Of a stretch of 64,000 bases of DNA, positions 60,850-64,000 are shown piece by piece. The notes below the pieces were generated by a model. It was not told the DNA's origin, did not search any database, and saw only the letters and a list, made by a program, of their open reading frames with translations. The position numbers were made by a program, and so were the translations under genes. The first letter of the stretch is position 1; every line of letters begins with the position of its first letter. Source of the stretch: CAZYQW01 sp964649825 (lineage in GTDB: Bacteria; Planctomycetota; B15-G4; JADJEK01); NCBI GenBank assembly GCA_964649825.1, contig CAZYQW010000069.1:72757-136756 (forward strand), given 5' to 3'.

Positions 60850-63186
60850 ATGACACAGTGCTCGTCGTCCCGTTCCCGACTGCCTGGCCTCGCGGCGCTC
60901 GGCGGTCTTCTTCTCCTGATCGGTCTCGTTCTCGTCCCGACCGCCCGTGCGGAGGATGACGATCTCGGGGATCAGGTCCAGCGAGCGGTCGAGCAGATGC
61001 GCTCCGGTGCGGTGACCGACGTCTACAACGCGGCCGATGCCCTGTACGACATCGGCGAACCGGCCGTCCCGCTGCTCCTGGCGGTCGTCGAGAAGGAAAA
61101 GGACCCGTGGGTGCTCGTCGGATGCCTCCGCACGCTCGTCGACTTGGAGGCCGCGGGGCGCGTGGCCGACCGGCTTCTCGCGCTGGCGGACGTCGATCAG
61201 GAACCGCGGGTTCGGATCGCGGCCTACGACATCATCGCCTCGCTGCCGCGCAGCCGAAAGCTCGAGACGACCCTCGCCGACACGCTCGACCGCACCTACG
61301 ACCCGTACGTCAAGGCGGCGCTGGCCAAGTGCCTCTTCCACGTCGGCAGCTCGAGCCATCGCGCCCGCAGCCGCGACGAGCTGACCTCGCTCCTCCGCTC
61401 GGAGAATCGCGAGTACCGCATCATCGGATCGCTCGCGTTGGCCGAGATCGGGGCGTTCGAGGTGGCGCGACCCGTGCTCTACGAGATCGAGGACGACCCG
61501 ACGACCGAAGGCCGCCTCGCGCGCTCCTATCTGCAGATCGAGAAGATCAATCGCTACTGGGAGAGCCGTGAGACGCGGCGGCTGCGCGCCGAGAAGGAGA
61601 CCGAGCCCACCGCCGACGAGGACGATCAGTTCGACCTCCTGCGGGAGATCATGGACTTGGTCGTTCGCGAGCACATCTACGGCGAGCGCTACGAGGGCCC
61701 GGACGGACGGGAAGAGCTGTTGACCGCGGCGGCGAAGGGGATGCTCGCGTGGCTCGACCGGCACTCGACGTACTTCAGTCCGGAGGAGTACCAGAAGTGG
61801 CTGCTCGACTTGAACCGTCACTACGCCGGCATCGGCGCGTACGTGCAGACGATCGGCGGCTTCTTCACCATCACGCGGCCGATCTACTCGGGTCCCGCGT
61901 TCAAGGCCGGCTTGCGCTCCGACGATCAGATCCTGAAAGTCGACGGTTGGGAGACCTACAACCAGCCCCAGCAGGACGTGATCGACCGCCTGAAGGCGGA
62001 GCCCGGCACGAAGGTGGTGGTCGAGGTGATGCGCGCCGGCTGGAAGGAACCGAAGACGTTCGACATCGTCCGCGCCGTCATCAGCATCCCATCCGTGCGG
62101 TGGGAGCTGTTCCCGGGCGGAGTCGGCTACGTCGAGGTCGAGACGTTCGGCGACGAGACCGCGGGCGAGCTGCGCGGAGCCTTGAATGACCTGACCGCCC
62201 AGGGCGCGCAGGGGTTTATCCTCGACCTCCGCTACAACCCGGGCGGCTACCTGCGCCAGGCAATCGAGATGGTCGGCGAGTTCATCGGACCGGACCAGCA
62301 GGTCGTCTACACCGAAGGACGCAAGCCGGCCGAGGACCGCAGCGAGTACCTCACCGACCGCAACGCTCGCGGTCGCCCGGAGCCCGTCTTCGTGCTGATC
62401 AACCATCGCAGCGCGTCGGCGTCGGAGATCGTGTCGGGAGCCCTGCGCTATCACAAGCGTGCGAAGCTGATTGGAGTCCGCACGTTCGGGAAGGGGTCGG
62501 TCCAGAACCCGTTCCAGCTCCGCACGCGCCAGGGTGAACCGTTCGCGGACCGCAACAACAACGGCATCTGGGACCCCGACGAACGCTACAACGACCTGAA
62601 CAAGAACGGGAAGTTCGACTACGGCGCGATGTTCAAGCTCACGACCCAGCGCTACTACCTCCCCAACGGCGAGTCGATCCACACCGACATCGACGCCGAA
62701 GGTCGCGTGGCGAAGGAGGGCGGGATCGAGCCCGACATCGAGATCGAGTTCGAAGGGACCGAACCGTGGAAGCAGGAGGAGCTCTCCGATCTCATCGAGC
62801 GTGACGTGTTCGACAAGTACCTGGACGAGCACTTCGAGGCGAACAAGAAGCTGTTCGTTCAGCTCGCCGAGGGCGACGACTTCGATGAGGCCAGGTATCC
62901 GGAGTTCGACGGATTCTACACGTCGCTCGAGACGCACCTCGACCGCAACGAGATCCGGCGGTGGTTGCGCCTGTTCCTCCGCAACCGCGTCTCCGACGAG
63001 CGCGGCAAGCCGTTCCCGGGCAACCAGTTCCTCGGCGACTACGAGGAGGACAATCAGCTTCAGCGCGCGATCGTGGAGCTGTTGAAGGTGCTTGGCAAGA
63101 GCCCGGAGTCGTTCCCGGCGTACGCGCACTTCGCGGACATCGGCGATGACGCCAAGAACAAGGAAGAGGTCCGGAACGACCGCTGA
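60850..63186 (+). CDS. S41-family C-terminal processing protease with HEAT and PDZ domains
   Basis: A protein of 778 residues. A signal peptide (about 1-34, ending TARAED) leads to HEAT-like helices (about 40-220), a PDZ domain (HYAGIGAYVQTIGGFFTITR near 325 to about 400) and the peptidase domain. The catalytic pair is Ser523 in RSASASEI and Lys548 in FGKGSVQ, with the 25-residue spacing of Tsp/CtpA. An insert at 567-590 (DRNNNGIWDPDE and DLNKNGKFDYG) has two DxNxNG loops of calcium-binding type. It should degrade or process periplasmic proteins. The start ATG 60850 has AGGAG about eleven bases upstream. Confidence 0.93.
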   Translation: MTQCSSSRSRLPGLAALGGLLLLIGLVLVPTARAEDDDLGDQVQRAVEQMRSGAVTDVYNAADALYDIGEPAVPLLLAVVEKEKDPWVLVGCLRTLVDLEAAGRVADRLLALADVDQEPRVRIAAYDIIASLPRSRKLETTLADTLDRTYDPYVKAALAKCLFHVGSSSHRARSRDELTSLLRSENREYRIIGSLALAEIGAFEVARPVLYEIEDDPTTEGRLARSYLQIEKINRYWESRETRRLRAEKETEPTADEDDQFDLLREIMDLVVREHIYGERYEGPDGREELLTAAAKGMLAWLDRHSTYFSPEEYQKWLLDLNRHYAGIGAYVQTIGGFFTITRPIYSGPAFKAGLRSDDQILKVDGWETYNQPQQDVIDRLKAEPGTKVVVEVMRAGWKEPKTFDIVRAVISIPSVRWELFPGGVGYVEVETFGDETAGELRGALNDLTAQGAQGFILDLRYNPGGYLRQAIEMVGEFIGPDQQVVYTEGRKPAEDRSEYLTDRNARGRPEPVFVLINHRSASASEIVSGALRYHKRAKLIGVRTFGKGSVQNPFQLRTRQGEPFADRNNNGIWDPDERYNDLNKNGKFDYGAMFKLTTQRYYLPNGESIHTDIDAEGRVAKEGGIEPDIEIEFEGTEPWKQEELSDLIERDVFDKYLDEHFEANKKLFVQLAEGDDFDEARYPEFDGFYTSLETHLDRNEIRRWLRLFLRNRVSDERGKPFPGNQFLGDYEEDNQLQRAIVELLKVLGKSPESFPAYAHFADIGDDAKNKEEVRNDR

Positions 63187-63328
63187 TCCGCCTCGTCCCG
63201 CGAAGACGGCCCGCGCGCCGCGGAGAGATCCGGGCGGGCGGGCCGTTCGCGTTCACGGCTCGTCGAGTGGATCACCGCCGCATCCGTGGCACTCGCCGAA
63301 TGCGCCACCGTGCCGCCGACCCTGCGGG

Positions 63329-63739
63329 TCAGAACGCGAGCTCGGCCTCGATCCCCGCCATGGCCTGCTCGTCGAACGCCTTGGCGAACGAGAATCCATG
63401 GGCGAACTGCGCGCGGTCATCGGACTCTTGCTTGTTCAGCAGTCCCTGCGCGACCAGATTGAAGACGACCTCCCCCAGGTCCTCCGTGGAGTAGATCCCC
63501 AACGTCTCGAGGACGACGCGGGCGAGAGGACCGTACTGGCTCAGCGCGTAGATCCGGATCCCGTCCAGGAGTTCCGGGACCGACAGATGGCGTTCGACGC
63601 CTCGGCGTAGGTGCTTGCCGAAGCGGAGCATCGTGTAGTCGAGCGCCTCGAACACGAAATGGTACGCGCTCACCGCGTACCGCGGATCGTCCCGAGTCAA
63701 CTCGCGAAGCTTCACGTCGATCGCCGAATGGCCGCCCAT
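63329..63739 (-). CDS. Minf_1886 family protein (Planctomycetes/Verrucomicrobia-restricted)
   Basis: A protein of 136 residues. It shows DDPRYAVSAYHFVFEALDYT, RHLSVPELLDGIRIYALSQ, YGPLARVVLETLGI, STEDLGEVVFNLVAQGLL and a final DRAQFAHGFSFAKAF. This order and spacing match the small uncharacterised family noted for its restriction to Planctomycetes and Verrucomicrobia. The function is unknown. It is a useful lineage marker. It converges on the protease gene; the 142 bases between them hold a hairpin (63206-63214 with 63238-63246) without a T-run. Confidence 0.85.
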   Translation of the reverse strand: MGGHSAIDVKLRELTRDDPRYAVSAYHFVFEALDYTMLRFGKHLRRGVERHLSVPELLDGIRIYALSQYGPLARVVLETLGIYSTEDLGEVVFNLVAQGLLNKQESDDRAQFAHGFSFAKAFDEQAMAGIEAELAF

Positions 63740-64000
63740 GTCACCCTCCGGGCCGTGCTGCTGGATTCCCCAGCACTCTCGTCTCGTATCGGCAGGTGAC
63801 TCGCGGCACTCAAGCGAGAACCGGTGAACTGCCCACGGCGGCCCGACGCCTCAGCCCGAACGATTCAGTGCGCCAAGACGGGCGGAGACGCCCTTGGCGG
63901 AAAGGACCTGTGGATGAAAGATCCACCCAGATAATTGTCGGTTCGATCTGGTAGCCACCCGGGCGGCGGATGGAGGTAACGCCAGCCGTCGAAGCCCCGG
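63740..64000. other. Non-coding edge region with consecutive hairpins
   Basis: No gene is seen in the last 261 bases. Three hairpins follow each other closely. CGCCAA (63871-63876) with GGGCG (63880-63884), loop GAGA, CGCCC (63889-63893) and TTGGCG (63894-63899) forms a bulged stem. GTGGAT (63910-63915) pairs with ATCCAC (63921-63926) around a GAAAG loop. CCAGAT (63927-63932) pairs with ATCTGG (63946-63951). The pattern suggests a structured RNA that continues beyond the edge, strand unknown. I could not match it to tmRNA, RNase P RNA or a riboswitch. Confidence 0.35.

Noticed and set aside
60106..63129. An open frame of about 1000 codons antisense to the S41 protease
   Set aside because: High-GC codon bias opens the opposite strand. 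The protease frame has full motifs, a signal peptide and catalytic residues, while only the last 170 codons of the antisense frame (moaC) look like a protein.
63830..64000. tmRNA on the minus strand (GGGGCTTCGACGG at the edge)
   Set aside because: A tmRNA start would need the tRNA-like 5' segment and a resume codon. No tag peptide or matching 3' arm is seen in the available bases.
1..64000. CRISPR arrays, insertion sequences, prophage, tRNA or rRNA
   Set aside because: No spaced direct repeats, transposase motifs, phage structural genes or tRNA/rRNA signatures were found on reading.

Overview
The window is high-GC bacterial chromosome, densely packed with protein genes and with no rRNA, tRNA, phage, insertion-sequence or CRISPR signatures that I can see. 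The best lineage clue is the small protein at 63329-63739. It matches by eye the Minf_1886 family, described as restricted to Planctomycetes and Verrucomicrobia. Together with GC content, the Gld-type ABC module, DUF547 and HEAT/TPR proteins and an exosortase-style polysaccharide locus, this suggests Planctomycetota. That is an inference, not proof. Genes for LPS-type metabolism (an LpxH-like hydrolase, GmhA, GmhB) imply an outer membrane.

Region 1-12.3 kb. A left-pointing Gld-type ABC module (ATPase, permease, GldG, and a DUF4340-like protein cut by the window edge) is followed by a lone Gfo/Idh/MocA oxidoreductase with a structured downstream RNA and a strong terminator. Then come a DUF547 lipoprotein, a degenerate GGDEF protein facing an orphan type II secretion F protein across a 13-bp perfect palindrome, a HEAT/TPR protein, a Wzx-like flippase and an unassigned lipoprotein.

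Region 12.3-19.5 kb. This holds housekeeping and envelope genes: rpsA, plsC and cmk as a classic cluster, an LpxH-like hydrolase, a sigma-54 response regulator with altered core motifs, and gmhA-gmhB. A nested-palindrome element of about 155 bp closes the region.

Region 19.4-54.7 kb. A very large exopolysaccharide locus runs mostly leftward. It carries a FemAB-like protein, two GT-C membrane proteins, two family-2 transferases, an XrtA-type polysaccharide deacetylase, two family-4 glycosyltransferases, an asparagine-synthase-like amidotransferase, a methyltransferase, an XrtA-type O-antigen ligase, two further transferases, Wzz and Wza. Behind these lies the precursor supply: rfbB, rfbD and rfbA without rfbC, a 4-epimerase, wecB, a UDP-glucuronate-epimerase-like gene, a UDP-sugar dehydrogenase, glmS and UDP-glucuronate decarboxylase. 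Many proteins match families named for exosortase A (XrtA) systems, but no exosortase and no initiating phosphoglycosyltransferase lie in the window. Most adjacent genes overlap by 1-11 bases, so translational coupling is likely.

Region 54.7-64 kb. An ArsM-like methyltransferase with extra segments and an AmaP-like membrane protein precede the efp-accB-accC operon, moaC-moaB, a HEAT/PDZ/S41 protease with an inserted calcium-loop-like segment, and the Minf_1886 protein. The right edge holds a run of unassigned hairpins.
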